Source of the DNA: Epiperipatus broadwayi
Taxonomy: Eukaryota > Onychophora > Udeonychophora > Euonychophora > Peripatidae
NCBI GenBank assembly: GCA_028023455.1
Contig: JAQFVV010013383.1
Coordinates: forward strand, 62,001 to 126,000
DNA length: 64,000 nucleotides
Direction: 5' to 3'
In this document: one piece after another, positions 11,099-22,720 of the stretch
Numbering within the stretch: position 1 is the first letter of the stretch
Layout of the letters: each line of letters opens with the position of its first letter
Translations under genes and position numbers: made by a program
The notes under the pieces: generated by a model
The model's database searches: none
What the model saw: the letters and a program-made list of their open reading frames with translations, nothing else
What the model was told of the DNA's origin: nothing

Positions 11099-12515
11099 AA
11101 AATAAGAATTAAGTTAATTAATTTCTGGATCTCTCCCCATGTTTTTATTTCAAGTTAAATATAAAAACCCCAATTGGGATTGAAGAAGCATTTTTTTTTA
11201 GTGCAAAGTGAATAAAAGAATTGAATATATATATAAATCTACTTTCATTTTGTTTTTAGCATTAAAACTGTTATCAAAGATTTTTTATTTCAATTTTAAA
11301 TAATGGTAAAATACTTTTAAGGTTGAATGTAAAATGACAATTTAATTAATCTTGATTATAATAAGTTTATTCATCTGCCCACTGATGTGTATTTAAGACA
11401 GTAAGTAACCTAAGTAAAATATTTTAGTATCATATTGTATTACCAGTGATTTACAAAAAATGTACCAAATTTGATGAAATTATAATGAATATTACCATAT
11501 TAAATCTCGATTTTAAAATTTTATTCTGATTTCAATAAAAGTATTTAATTGAAATAAACCAATTAACAAAAATATATATTCTTAACAATATATAGCATTC
11601 TTTCACAAATTACTAAAAACTTTTAAATTTTTTTAATCTTATTTTAAATTTGCTATCAAAAATATTTCAATTTTCATTCACTTATTCTGTATTAAAAAAA
11701 AAACAACTAATTGTCTTAATTAAAATATTTTAGTGTCATCTTGCATTATCAGTGATTTATATCAAATGTACTAAATTTCAACAAATTCTATTGGATATAA
11801 ATATATTAAGCCTCAATTTTAAAATTTTATTTTAAGTTAAATAAATGTTTACAAACAGAGATGTCAACATAAAGGATTTATAATAAAAAAAAAAGTATAA
11901 TCACATTATTTAACTTCCTGTACTCTGACAGTTATCTTTGTTCTCATTTGCTATCTTTCAACTTTCACTTTAATATTAAACCATTAATACTTATGAGATT
12001 ATAATAAATTTGACCTTAATTGATAGATATTTCTGTACAGAAGTGAAATACATTTTAAAAAATCATATTTGATTTTCAAAATTATTTTAGAAATTAGATT
12101 TTAATCAGAACAAAGCATCATTTCATGATTGAACTGTGGGGAGGAGTGAAGGGAATTTGCAAAATGAATAAAATCATGGTTGTATTGAAAATGTAAATGA
12201 ATAATTGTTAATATCTAGTAAATCTAACAAACTTATGCTTTAAAAGTTTAAATTTTTTTAATAACTTTAATGATATCACTATATTTTCTAACAGCCTGTT
12301 AGTGACAACATTTTCTAGACAGATCATATTTCCCACATCTGTAATTTCCATGGTAGCATCATTCAGAAAAATATAATCTTTTATATTTAAAAATAAAACA
12401 CTTCTGTAGAAAATAATATGTAATAATATACATATTTGATTTCTAATGATTTTCAAGCAACATACTCTTTCCAAAAAATCAAGTTTTTAATCATTTGTAA
12501 TCTTTTCTCAAAGTT
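11099..12515. other. AT-rich interval with one weak open frame
   Basis: Contains two related passages (AAATATTTTAGT.TCAT.TTG.ATTA and TCAGTGATTTA.A near 11420 and 11730), suggesting an old duplication. A minus-strand frame of 88 codons at 12208-12474 includes EITDVGNMICLENVVTNRLL, which could be an exon fragment. I do not recognise it and the surroundings give no support. Confidence 0.3.
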
Positions 12516-12534
12516 ATGCAAAGTTCAAGATCTC

Positions 12535-12626
12535 AGGTCAGTGCAGCTGCCTTGCAAGTAAGCAGTTGGTTGCAGATGGTTATTGCGGGTTCACCTCCTG
12601 ACCGATGCTATGACATATGGAAAAAA
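12535..12626 (+). mobile_element. tRNA-derived SINE with 15-bp target-site duplication
   Basis: tRNA-like body with a CCTTGCAAG anticodon-type loop and box B GGTTCACCTCC, followed by GATGCTATGACATATGG and an A-run. It is flanked by AAAGTTCAAGATCTC at 12520-12534 and again at 12627-12641, so it was inserted by LINE-type retrotransposition. The tail GATGCTATGACAYAT is shared with the minus-strand copy at 51.9 kb. Confidence 0.75.
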
Positions 12627-13106
12627 AAAGTTCAAGATCTCCAACAATGCAATAAGCTCCCAACACCTTGGAATTTTGCAAGGTTTGAAATTGCAACATT
12701 TTCAAATATCCTAATATATATATAAATTTTTTGAAACTAAAAATATTAGAAAAAAATATGTTAATTATAAAGCTGGGGGGGGGGAATATTAGCAAAATCT
12801 CTCAATAGAGGGCCATATGTGCAAAGTGAATTTGTAGATTTCTCAGGCATCAGACCATGCCTCAATGAACGGATTGATTAAATGTAAGTACAAGTAATAC
12901 TCTTGTATTATAGATAATAATGATTCAATGTTGTTACTTATTTCATAGAAATTTATTGCCTATTTTTTTTTATTTACCATCAGACAAAAATGTTAATTTA
13001 CATACATTGCTCAAAAATATACATAAGTCAAAATGTAAAAATAACAGTTTTAAACGTTTTAGCACCAAAACTGTAATATAAGTAAAACATACAAACAATG
13101 TATTGA

Positions 13107-13355
13107 AAGCAAAGTTTTAGTGTGCAGATAATTATGAAGTGCTGAGTGTGCTATTGACTGGATTCAATGAATGCAACAAAAGTGGAAGGATATATAACCC
13201 TCCCTCCCACTTCTATTACATTCATTGCTACATCTACCACTGAATATCCTCCCACTTCTGTTACATTTATTGTTATGTTTGTGACTGAATCCCAGATGAA
13301 AACATGCTCTGCACTTCATAATTGTCTGCACTAATAAAGCTTTGCTCTCAACACG
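13107..13355. mobile_element. Foldback MITE, ~85-bp arms
   Basis: The left arm (AAGCAAAGTTTTAGTGTGCAG, ATAATTATGAAGTGC) is complementary to the right arm (GCACTTCATAATTGTCTGCA, AAAGCTTTGCT). The centre holds two copies of CTCCCACTTCTRTTACAT. No coding sequence. Confidence 0.6.
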
Positions 13356-13481
13356 TAAGTCAAATTATTTAAATGAGTAAAAATAATTAGCAATTTTATA
13401 AACAAATAGTTCAATATTAGCAAACATTAAAATTAAAAATTCCTTTTTTAAATAAAAAAAGTAACTTTTATTTCATTATTT

Positions 13482-13566
13482 AAATATATATATATATATT
13501 GTTTAAGGTGAATAAAATATATTAATATATATATATATATTGTTTAAGGTGAATAAAATATATTAA
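13482..13566. repeat. 41-bp tandem duplication containing an AT microsatellite
   Basis: The unit ATATATATATATTGTTTAA followed by GGTGAATAAAATATATTA occurs twice in direct succession without visible differences, which indicates a recent duplication. Confidence 0.8.
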
Positions 13567-15100
13567 TTGGTTTTTACTTATGTACATATCTCATCTCTAT
13601 CCATTAGCAAGAACTTCATCTTTTTATTAGGTTATGTATCTTCTATTATATATACAATGATTATATTTAAATAATTATTTATTTATCTAGTGCCATGTTT
13701 TGTTTGTAAAGTGAGCATTCCTTAACTTTATAAATTCGTACAGTGTATGTCCTGGGGTGATTCCCTTATGACTACCATAATAACTATATTTGTAATTTCA
13801 GATATTATACAGATGGGAAATTTAACAAGTAACATTAATAAAGATAAAAGTCGAATCTATATCATATATAAACACAGTCTCTTTCAATACAACCAATAAA
13901 TAAATGTCATAATTACAGTTAATTTCTTCTCATATATATAAATATATAGCACTTTATTGCTGAAACTCATGAAGAATACCCAATCTTACTTCAGTCTATT
14001 TAATGTGAGACTGATGTAAATGATATACCCAAAAATCAGTTCTGGTCCTATTTTGTAAGTATTTTGAGATGCAATTTTAGAAACATTTGATGAAAAGAGG
14101 TTTAAAGTTATTTTTGGAAGGCTGAAGTTTTGAAAATTTTTGTTATGACATTTAGTGCAGTGGTAAAGTAAGAATTTGGAGAGCTAAAAGTTCCTAAATC
14201 AAAGCTCAATTCACATTTCATGACCTCAGAGACCTAAAGATTTCCTGAGCAAGTAATCACTTAGTTATTATTACTTATTTTATATTCTGGACATTAAAAT
14301 AGTTTTTTACTTCATTTGTATTAATTATATTCTAAAAAGCATCAGATAAAAAAACCAAGTTGCATTGGACTAGTTGTGACATACTTTTGCAAATGTAAAT
14401 TATTTTAGATCTGGACTAACATTAGTCTCAAATATTTAGATGTATTTATTATATCCCCAAATCTCTTTACACAGTAACAATTGTGTAAGCTTAATGGTTC
14501 CTAACCCCCCTAAATCCAGCTCATACATTTGAAGTACCTTAAAAATTTACTAAGCAAATTAATGAATTTTTCAAATATTTACATCAAAGTTAACCCACCA
14601 GGGATTGATTTGTCCAGTAGATGCAACTTATATGACTAATGAATGTATAATATACTTAAAAAGACTGGACACTTGACTTGTCCTTACATCTGCATAAATA
14701 TCTATTAAAAAGTAATAATTTTACCTTAAAAAGGGAGGAGGAGGAGTTTGTTTTAACAGTTGAATTAAGTGACTTCATCTTATTAATTTTAAAAGATCTT
14801 ACATCTTCCCTACTATCTAAAAAATTTACAATGAGTATCAAGATAATTATTTAAAATTTATTCGTTTTTAGCAGTTTCAAAGCAATTTTATCTATTAAAT
14901 AAAAAGATTGCCAGAATAAATTTATTTTAAACTGCTGTAAAGAAAAAAAATCCTCTGGAAATAGGCGAAAAAAGAAAAAAATACTATCTATTTTTAGTTA
15001 AAAAATAGTGAAAACATTTACAATGTAAATTAAAAAAAAAAAAAAAAGACAAATAAATGTACTTCAGAATAGACAAATATACAGATATGGTTACTTACAG
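13567..15100. other. AT-rich interval with one tRNA-like segment
   Basis: Around 14153-14225 the plus strand reads TTTAGTGCAGTGGTAAAG (box A-like) then AAAGCTCAATTCAC (weak box B), consistent with an old tRNA-derived SINE. The remainder holds only homopolymer runs and short AT-rich sequence. Confidence 0.35.
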
Positions 15101-15276
15101 ATCATCTAAATCTTTAGCAATAGAAAGATCACTAAATGCTTTTAGAAATAAGCTAGAAGCAATAAAAGAAAGGGACAGAAAGGTTTCTGAATACAAGATA
15201 TATATAGAAACTTGGTCAGGACTCTCTCAATCCTCAAAGCTATACTACGACACACTTGCCTCACTAATAATATCTG
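15101..15276 (+). CDS. Candidate internal exon, product unknown
   Basis: An open frame of about 58 codons bounded by a possible acceptor (TTACTTACAG before 15101) and a possible donor (TATCTG-GTATAT after 15276). The encoded segment is charged and helical in character (RNKLEAIKERDRKVSEYKIY), followed by TWSGLSQSSKLYYDTLASL. The base composition is visibly less AT-rich than the flanks. The minus strand has a textbook donor (GTAAGTAA) at the same border, but its frames are all stopped, so plus is preferred. No neighbouring exon was found and I do not recognise the protein. Confidence 0.35.
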
Positions 15277-15299
15277 GTATATTTTTACATTAATTTGTT

Positions 15300-16170
15300 G
15301 TATCTAGCATTTATGAATTAATTAATGTAAAAAAGTAAACATATGTAACCAATGTTTTTTTTTTTTTTTTCAAGCAATGAATAAAGTACCTTTGAAACAT
15401 AAAAGTAAAACATCTCAATTTAAATTTACCTTAACATAAATATATGAATTTTAATATATGTGAAAACATAATAAATGAAAGAAGAAAACAACAGATTAAC
15501 AATACTAATATTCATTTATGTGGTTAAATAATGTTTTTTATCATTAATAATAAGCAATATAGCAATGTCAAAACAATTTTTAAATGTAGAACACAATGAC
15601 AATTTAATTAAAAAATATATTTAACAGTGTCCTATTAATGATTCTTTTTTAGATCTAGTTTAAAACTATCACATGACTTTCTGAACAAATGCATGAAAAT
15701 ATTGAAGGAAAGGTAAATAACTCCCGATATACATTTCTAGTTAAAAACAGTACTCTTCAGACGGACCAGATCATAACATTCAAATGCCTTCAGAATCATT
15801 CATTATTAAAGATTACTAATACCTAGTTATTAAATTAAAAATTATTATATTATTTTTAGCCAATATACAATTGTATTTTTCATTAAAGATCAATATAACC
15901 ATTCTTATTAATCACTGGTTAGTATAAATCATACTTACAAAATAAATAGTCATTATGAATGATAGATATATTATTGTTGTTTTACAATGATAAAAACATT
16001 TAAAAAGAACATTGCAGAGAAAAGTATCTCTTAATCTCCATGGAAAAAGAAAAAAGGCCATTATTCATCACTCTTATTGACAGCCAAGAAAAACAGGTCT
16101 TATTCTCTAAGTAAAAATATCTAGATGAGTTATCTATTAAACAACCCCAAGCCTGTTTGAATTCTAAAAA
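15300..16170. other. AT-rich interval, nothing assigned
   Basis: Long T-runs and AT-rich filler only. I see no repeat shared with other parts of the window. Confidence 0.4.
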
Positions 16171-16175
16171 AATTA

Positions 16176-16242
16176 TTTGGTCTGGATTTGAACTACAGAT
16201 CTGGCTTGACAGCAATAAGTACTATCAACTATGCCAAAAATT
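16176..16242 (-). mobile_element. tRNA-like SINE fragment
   Basis: On the minus strand: TTTGGCATAGTTGATAGTAC (box A-like), then TTGCTGTCAAGCCAG, then AGTTCAAATCCAG (box B-like). The spacing fits a tRNA-derived head. No tail or target duplication could be delimited. Confidence 0.45.
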
Positions 16243-16945
16243 AATTCTATTTAAATATACTTTTAGATAAAGACTATTATCATATCAGCCTTGAATGTTT
16301 GTAATTGCAAATGATGTCTTTTTTTTTTTATTAGAGGTGTGAGAGATTCCTCTATAATCAAAAAAATACATTGTTTGACTATTATAAACATTCAAGGTGT
16401 ATATGATAAACGTTAAAACCTTTCTGTGAAAATATTGACATACTTTACATTAGTTTATATATTTCCAGTATAAAGATCATAATATTAACTTGTTGTAAAT
16501 CGCAAGATTTCATGAAGACTAATTTGTAAAAAAAAAAAAAAAAAAGTGTACTTAAAAAAAATAAAGAGACTAATAGCTTCACATCAAGATGTTTTTAGAT
16601 CAGCTTATATAAGTGGGAATTTAGGTTAAAGAAAAGATGACCATTCATATCTTTATAAAGTTGCCATCTTGTCTCAAGGTTTGAGAAGTCCCTCTATAGT
16701 GAAAAGGGGATATCATTTGACTATTATAAACATTTAAGGCTCATATGAAACATTCAAGGCACATATGATAATAGTTAAAGCTTTTCTCTAAAAGTATGCA
16801 CATACTTCCTATGTGCTTAATAAATAATCACAATTCTATTTATAAATATAGAGGATTTGAACTCAAACTTTCATGCAACCTTCAACTATCCAGACTATCT
16901 CATACTACTGATACACATGACCACACACATGTAAAAAAATAAATG

Positions 16946-17003
16946 TATCACCAATATACATATTTTGTGCTGAACCAGCACTCATCAGTTGGTCCAAATT
17001 ATC
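16946..17003 (-). ncRNA. Hammerhead, family A, G12 lost
   Basis: ACCAA - CUGAUGA - GUGCUGGUUCAGCAC - AAAA - UAUGUAUA - UUGGU. Stems I and II are intact, but the GAAA box reads AAAA. Position 12 followed C in the ancestor, so this is a CpG-to-CpA change. Confidence 0.55.
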
Positions 17004-17397
17004 ATCTCCCACACACACATATATAATTAGTGCTCAGTTTATATTAAGATAGCAAATCTTTATACTTTAATGGACAGACTTCAATCTACTCCAACCTCCA
17101 ACTCTTCAGCCATCCATACCATTGAACATCTAATGATAGAATATCCAAATCCCATGTTGATGCCAATATTGTTGTTATGCCCATGTTGACCTCAAGTCAT
17201 GAAGAGTCAGAGTGGTTTGAGGTCAACATGGGCACAACAACAATATTGGCAGCAACATGGGATTTGGGCACCATCAGATTTTCAATGGTATGGATAGATG
17301 AAGTGTTGGAGATTGGAGTAGATTAAAGCCTGTCCATTAAAATAAAAAGATTTTCTATCTTAATATAAACTGAGCACTCATTATATATGTGTGGGAG

Positions 17398-17460
17398 ATG
17401 ATAATCTGGACCAACTGATGACTGCTGGTTCAGCACAAAATATGTATATTGGTGATTATT
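17398..17460 (+). ncRNA. Hammerhead, family A, G12 lost
   Basis: ACCAA - CUGAUGA - CUGCUGGUUCAGCAC - AAAA - UAUGUAUA - UUGGU. It has the same G12-to-A change as its partner arm, plus a broken first pair in stem II. Confidence 0.5.
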
Positions 17461-17565
17461 TATATTTTTTACATGTGTGTGGTCATGTGTATCAGTAATA
17501 TGAGATAGTGTGGATAATTGAAAGTTGCTTGAAAGTCTGATTTCAAATCCCCTACATTTACAATT

Positions 17566-18193
17566 AAGTTCCAGGTATAAGAATGCCTATATTTCAATTC
17601 TATTTATAGTTATTTATAATCTGTGCTGAAAATCTATTCTGTATAAAACTGATCTTACAAAATAAAGTCTATTACATACAGTGAAGTAACTTAAAGATTT
17701 GAATTTTTTATATTTTCAGACTTCAACTATATATTTTCTTAAAATATTTAATTCAATTTTAAAATTTAAATTTCTATTTTGGAAAGTTAGCACGGGAAAA
17801 AAATTGTCAAAAGGAAATAGCTTCATTAGACCTTTATTACAACTATTCAAAATTTCAAATAATATTACTTTTTTTAATTTAAATAATATCTGTATTAGCA
17901 AAAGATTATATTATCTACATATTATTCTTTTTTAAAAAATTATTGATTCATCTCTCATTATTTAAAGTCTTATAAGATCTTTAATTTTTAGACCCCTATT
18001 TGACCAAATTTCTTCTAATAATTTCATTGGCAGATATCTTAAGCATCTATTAAAGTATTTATCCCAAATGTATTCAAGTCTCCTTAGTCTATTATACTTT
18101 TTATTATCAAATATCATATCACATCTTACTGATTATATTGTTTTTAAAGCATGCACCAAAACTATTGGACTATGTGGAAATCTCTTAAAAACT

Positions 18194-18224
<31 letters not shown>

Positions 18225-18236
18225 TGGCATAAAACT

Positions 18237-18267
<31 letters not shown>

Positions 18268-18645
18268 TGGCATAAGTTATTTGTATTTTCTTTTACTGAA
18301 TTAAATTCTTTAAAATTATGTACATAATTGTTTTTGTCTCACATTGAGACATTTATGTCAGAAATTGACGCACAACTATTCTTATTAGCCATCCAAGATT
18401 GATTAAAAAGTGGACAAATATTAAAAAATAAAAATAAGTATATGGAACATCCTTTATTATTTATCACAGAGGATCAAAACCTATGAAATGAGCTCCAAAT
18501 TTTTCCATGTACGTATATAACACATTTTGCAGTATCTTACCATCTTTCATATTAAACAGAAAGAAGGCATTAATTTTAATGTTTGATGCACAAATATAAT
18601 TAGGAAAGTACAATATATTGATATATAGTACACATAGAAAAAAAA
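17566..18645. other. AT-rich interval with a tandem microsatellite duplication
   Basis: At 18189-18272 a 43-bp unit (AAAACTTGTGTGTGTG, then an AT run, then TTGGCAT) is present twice in direct repeat. Overlapping open frames on both strands at 17.7-17.9 kb are AT-rich and look random. Nothing else assigned. Confidence 0.5.
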
Positions 18646-18649
18646 AACT

Positions 18650-19020
18650 AATCTTGTAATCGAATATATGTAATATATAGGATATATGAGCACAGACGTT
18701 CTCACGACCCACCATTCTACACTCTATCTCAAAACACTGATACACTAGAACACATATATGTTGAAAAGATAAATAATCATCAATATACATATTTCATGCT
18801 AAACCAGCAAACATGAGTTGGTTCAGATTATCATCTCTACACATACATGCAATAAGTGCTCAGATAAATATTAAGATAGCCAATCTTCATACTTTAATGG
18901 ACAGGCTTCAATCCACTCCACACTCCAACCGTCCATCCAATTGAAAATCTGATGATGGAACACTCAAAGGCCACCCTGAGGCCGAGATTCTCATCACATC
19001 CATGTTGACCTGAAGTCAAT
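18650..19020 (-). mobile_element. Family A unit, minus strand, degenerate hammerhead
   Basis: Full-length minus-strand family A unit. The outer end is TCTCACGACCCACCATTC and the inner end is CATGTTGACCTGAAGTCAA. The ribozyme core (18774-18831) has CUCAUGU in place of CUGAUGA but keeps GAAA. A second unit with the same orientation follows within 100 bp, giving a head-to-tail pair. Confidence 0.6.
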
Positions 19021-19094
19021 CTGACCCCTCATGTACAGGGCATAATCCATTTAATAAATATACGAGAGATAGGCAGACATCTCTACTATGTAAT

Positions 19095-19900
19095 AACTGA
19101 AATATAGGCTTATTATATACTTGTATCAATATATGTAATATAAAGGGTATATAAGCACAGACTTTCACACGACCCACCACTCTCCACTTTATCTCATAAC
19201 ACTGATACACTTGAACACATATATGTTGAAAAGATAAATAATCACGATCTTCAACCTCCAAGAATCCACAAAAACAGGGGTCTTTGCAACTATCAGACTA
19301 TCAGTTTTCCTCATCTATGCATTCTGGTTGCTCCGATGTGCTATTATTTTTGATCAGAGACTACACTCAGCGAATCAAAAACTATTGGACCTAATTCGCT
19401 CTCTCAAAACCAGAGATACCAACCTAGCCCCAGCTCCATTCCTCACAGAAACTTGGGTAATCCTCCAACTCCCATCCTCTGCTTAAATGTTTGTGGTCCA
19501 TGTGGTGCTGCTCAATGAAGACATGCATCTCAGACTGGCCTGGACTACACACCCTTTCCACTTCCCATTCCCTTTTTACATGTATTCTTCCCCTCTTACC
19601 ATGTTGCTCCTAAAATTTCAATTCACCATGTAATCACTCCCTTGTAAATCTTTTTCTAACTGTATCTGTATCTATTTTTTTTGATGAATAAACTTTCATC
19701 ACTGAGAAAAAAGGATGCTAAACCAGCAATCATCATTTAGTCCAGATTATCATCTCTATACATATATGCAATAAGTGTTCACATATATATTAAGATATCC
19801 AATCTTCATACTTTAATGGACAGGCTTCAATCCACTCCACACTCCAACTCTTCAACCGCCCATCCAATTGAAAATCTGATAATGGGCGCTAAAAGGCCAA
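19095..19900 (-). mobile_element. Second family A unit in tandem, split by an insertion
   Basis: It begins AGCACAGACTTTCACACGACCC, is interrupted from about 19237 to 19713 by unrelated sequence, and resumes GGATGCTAAACCAGC to AAAATCTGATAATGG. The hammerhead was destroyed at the insertion: only the stem II and stem I side remains (19714-19760). Confidence 0.6.
19237..19713 (+). mobile_element. Retroposed insertion of unknown origin
   Basis: ~475 bp, clearly less AT-rich than its surroundings, inserted in a family A unit. It ends with GATGAATAAACTTTCATC (an AATAAA signal) and ACTGAGAAAAAA, as expected for a reverse-transcribed polyadenylated RNA or a LINE 3' end. Fragments such as ANQKLLDLIRSLKTRDTN can be read but no family is recognised. 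No clean target duplication, and ~15 bp of the host unit is missing. Confidence 0.4.
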
Positions 19901-20780
19901 ATAAAATTTGAATTTTGGATACCAGAACCAAATTATAGAGCTGAAGATATTGGGTAAATAATGAGAATAGAGAGTTGTAAACATAAATGAAAATACTAGC
20001 ACGAAAACTTTGTGTGACTGTAAATATGTATTTATACAGATATGTATACGATTTTTAAAATGTATTCTATTTGCGTAAATAAATGCAAGTTTAAATTAAA
20101 ATGAATTCTTTTCTCAATTATTCTAAAATATACATTTTTAAATTAATAATTTTTATCTAAAGCAAATGAATTTCATGCAATAAAAACTTAAATATTTCAG
20201 TTTTTTTTTTAATTTAATAGAATAATATATTCAAATTATAGAAAAACCAATTAAAAATTACATAATTTATACAATTTTAAAAAATCAATACAGTAAAAAT
20301 ATTTGGAATTAATTAAAAATTAATTACACTATTTTTTAGATATTGAATACATTACTTACAAAATATAAAAATAAGCATGATTTTCAAATATATCAAAACA
20401 AGGTAGAATTGAGAGAAATAATAGTAATAATAAATTTTAACTTATCTTGCAAGTCACAACATTACGTGTGTGCCTATCTTATCTACAAGTTTGTTGCTAG
20501 GCTACCATTAAACTCTACATTGTGGCAGATAGTGTAATGACATTCAGATATGACATGGGTATCTTATGCCAATGGTCATCTCTGGATATTGTGAAAATGG
20601 AATTGCATGTTTATGCAATTAGATTTCCATCATTTAATTAGATGCACAGCATTTCTGATTCCAATTCCTCTTTCCATTTTTATAATCTCAAATCACTAAG
20701 AAATAAATAATGGGAAAAGTCTTAGCAGACTAGCAATTTTTAGGTCTGAATTTTACTTGAGGGAGTATAATTACTAATGG
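19901..20780. other. AT-rich interval, nothing assigned
   Basis: No recognisable repeat. A 64-codon frame at 20343-20537 has no detectable family features. Confidence 0.35.
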
Positions 20781-21229
20781 TTAAGTTTGTAACTCACTGT
20801 GAAGCAGAAATTTCAGCTAATGAAGATAGGCAGTTTTATTTGGTGATTCCCCTGCCTATTAAAAAAGGAGAAGGAACCTAGAACATGTGGTCTAAAGATG
20901 GCCTATCTAACAAGGTCTGAATAAGTTGTCATATGCGGCAGATCACTTATTAAAGCAACAGAAATAATAATGTGAAGCTGAAGACAGTGATAACATTAAA
21001 AGGAAGTATTAAAAATTCCCCAATTTCTCCTAAATATAGATACAAAGAATGTATAAACTTTAATTGATACAACCCCTTTAAATACAGACTAGAGAATGTT
21101 CTTAAATATGAAGCTGTTAAGATTTAAGAAATTACAATTTTTTTTTTTAAATAAATAAATCAAACAATAAAAAGATAGTGCATAGAGTTAGATTTAATGT
21201 AAAATCTAACTCAATATATTCTATTTATG

Positions 21230-21680
21230 TAATTTGTCATATCAATCAAAAACTGAAGAGAGTTAAATTTGGCTGAGACACAGTGCTTATTTGATTAATG
21301 CTTATACTCCAATGTTAAATTCAGAGAACTCAGAGAAAAAGAGCAGTTATTTCTGGCTGGGTAACATTATTACAGCAACAACATATGTTTCTTCAAGATT
21401 TTAATGCTCATGTTGATCAAGATAGTAAACTTTGGCTAAAAATTGCTGACAGCATTGTTGCTGTAAATTCAAATAAAGTGCCATTATTGAATTTTCATGC
21501 AACACATGGATTGACTATCATAAATATTTTGTGTATACAAAAAAAGTCTCTAGAAAGAAATATAGATGTATCTAAGACAAAAACAAGAACATAAGAGCTC
21601 ATATTAAAAAAGCACTTCCAAGTGTAAGTTGTTGGACAAATCATGGATTGGTTTGCTTCAAGATTAAAATAGCATCACAT
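21230..21680 (+). pseudogene. LINE endonuclease (EEP/APE) fragment
   Basis: Remnant of the apurinic-like endonuclease domain of a non-LTR retrotransposon, the enzyme that nicks target DNA to prime reverse transcription. The order of family motifs is LINAYTPML (around 21290), LQDFNAHVDQD (the GDFNA-type metal-binding motif, 21388-21420), NFHATHGLTIIN (around 21500) and SCWTNHGLVCFKIKIA (the DH motif region, with the usual TDH changed to TNH, around 21630-21670). The frame is broken between the last two. Degraded sequence upstream from about 20880 may belong to it. The 3' side is cut by the family B hairpin at 21.7 kb. RT domain absent. Confidence 0.65.
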
Positions 21681-21689
21681 GATCACCAT

Positions 21690-21880
21690 CTATATACTAG
21701 CACATAATTGTTGTAAATAAAGGCAAAACTCTCCATACAGTAGTGCCATCCTGTGCCAAACAGAAGGCATTAGATAGGGATTTTATGCACAAGCCTTCTG
21801 GCATCCATTGATTACTCTGTTTGGCACAGGGTGGCACTACTGTATGGAGAGTTTTGCCTTTGTTCATTAAAATAGCAATT
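21690..21880. mobile_element. Family B hairpin without ribozyme
   Basis: Near-perfect ~46-bp arms (AAAGGCAAAACTCTCCATAC and its complement), one difference between them, enclose AAGGCATTAGATAGGGATTT and the family B segment AAGCCTTCTGGCATCCATTG. The hammerhead portion is missing, so this is an internally deleted foldback. Confidence 0.7.
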
Positions 21881-22377
21881 GCAAATATAAGTCTTACTCC
21901 ATCCATATTCACAAAAAAAATAATATTTATTTTTGCAACTATCTAATACATGTAATGAATTTTAATGAACATTAAACATCAAAATTGATAATTTGACAAC
22001 CAGAATTGTCATATCCTGAAGCATGAATGGTTACCATCTTGAGAACGTAAGCCAATTAAAATTATTTTGTAGTTTGTCTGTAGAATGAAGATTGATTTTG
22101 GTGTTAATGTGCAACTTAAATTCAAGTATTTGCTGCTTTTAATAATTTTAAGTGTGTTATGGATATTATGGATACAATTATATCTACTCTGGCATTCAAT
22201 AAAATGAAGAATCATGACTAGTTTTCTGACAATGATCTCATTATTAGTGATTTGATTAAATAAACATAATATGATATTCTCTGCTTGGTAGAATAATAAA
22301 TTAAAGGTAGAAGTTCATAATAAATATAAAGATCTAAAGGCAAATTTGCCTGAAGGTTTGTGATGATAGTATATTAG

Positions 22378-22720
22378 ATGTGATATGTTGGATTATTTCC
22401 AACATCTATCATTAAATGTTGAATGTATAGAAAATTTTACACTTTTCAAATCCAATAAATAACACAAATAGGCAACATGGGTTAGTAATGACACAACATT
22501 TTGAGTAGTAATATTCTCCACTCTTCTTCAGGTGTTGCTTGCCTGATCAATGACAGTATTAGTATAGGAATCAAGCTTACACCTTTAGATTCGCAAATAT
22601 AGAATTTAAGGCAAATGCTCTAACCAGTTGAGCTATTCTGTCACAGGCAACAGATAGTAAAAATTTCATATATTTATATATGAGGGTTGATTCAAATCCC
22701 CATGAGTCCTACAATTTTTT
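22378..22720 (-). mobile_element. PLE terminal repeat with tRNA-like module (family C)
   Basis: Minus-orientation copy of the repeat flanking the PLE at 57.7-59.1 kb. It holds ATATGTTGGATTATTTCC, the minimal hammerhead-like core (22491-22535; CAAAAUGU replaces GAAACGU, stem I ACAC/GUGU intact) and a tRNA-like segment (GACAGAATAGCTCAACTGG, then GTGTAAGCTTGATTCC at 22587-22665). It ends at TATATATGAGGGTTGATTC. The opposite arm is not present. Confidence 0.65.

Larger units (their letters stand above)
16848..17565. mobile_element. Family A foldback: two full units head to head
   Basis: Two ~345-bp units of family A meet at a ~20-bp spacer near 17220. Each reads outward from TTGAGGTCAACATGGGCA through TGGACAGRCTTCAAT-type sequence, the hammerhead region and TGTGTGGTCATGTGTATCAG, to an outer end GATTTGAA with a box B-like GTTCAAATCCCC. 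The left unit is on the minus strand and the right unit on the plus strand. Both hammerheads carry G12 changed to A (16946-17003 minus, 17398-17460 plus), so neither should cleave. Confidence 0.75.

Noticed and set aside
12516-12725. Open frame of 69 codons with several Ser/Gln residues
   Set aside because: It is the translation of a tRNA-derived SINE and its target-site duplication.
15101-15276. Minus-strand exon suggested by a perfect GTAAGTAA donor
   Set aside because: All three minus-strand frames between the donor and the candidate acceptor contain stops, whereas the plus strand is open throughout.
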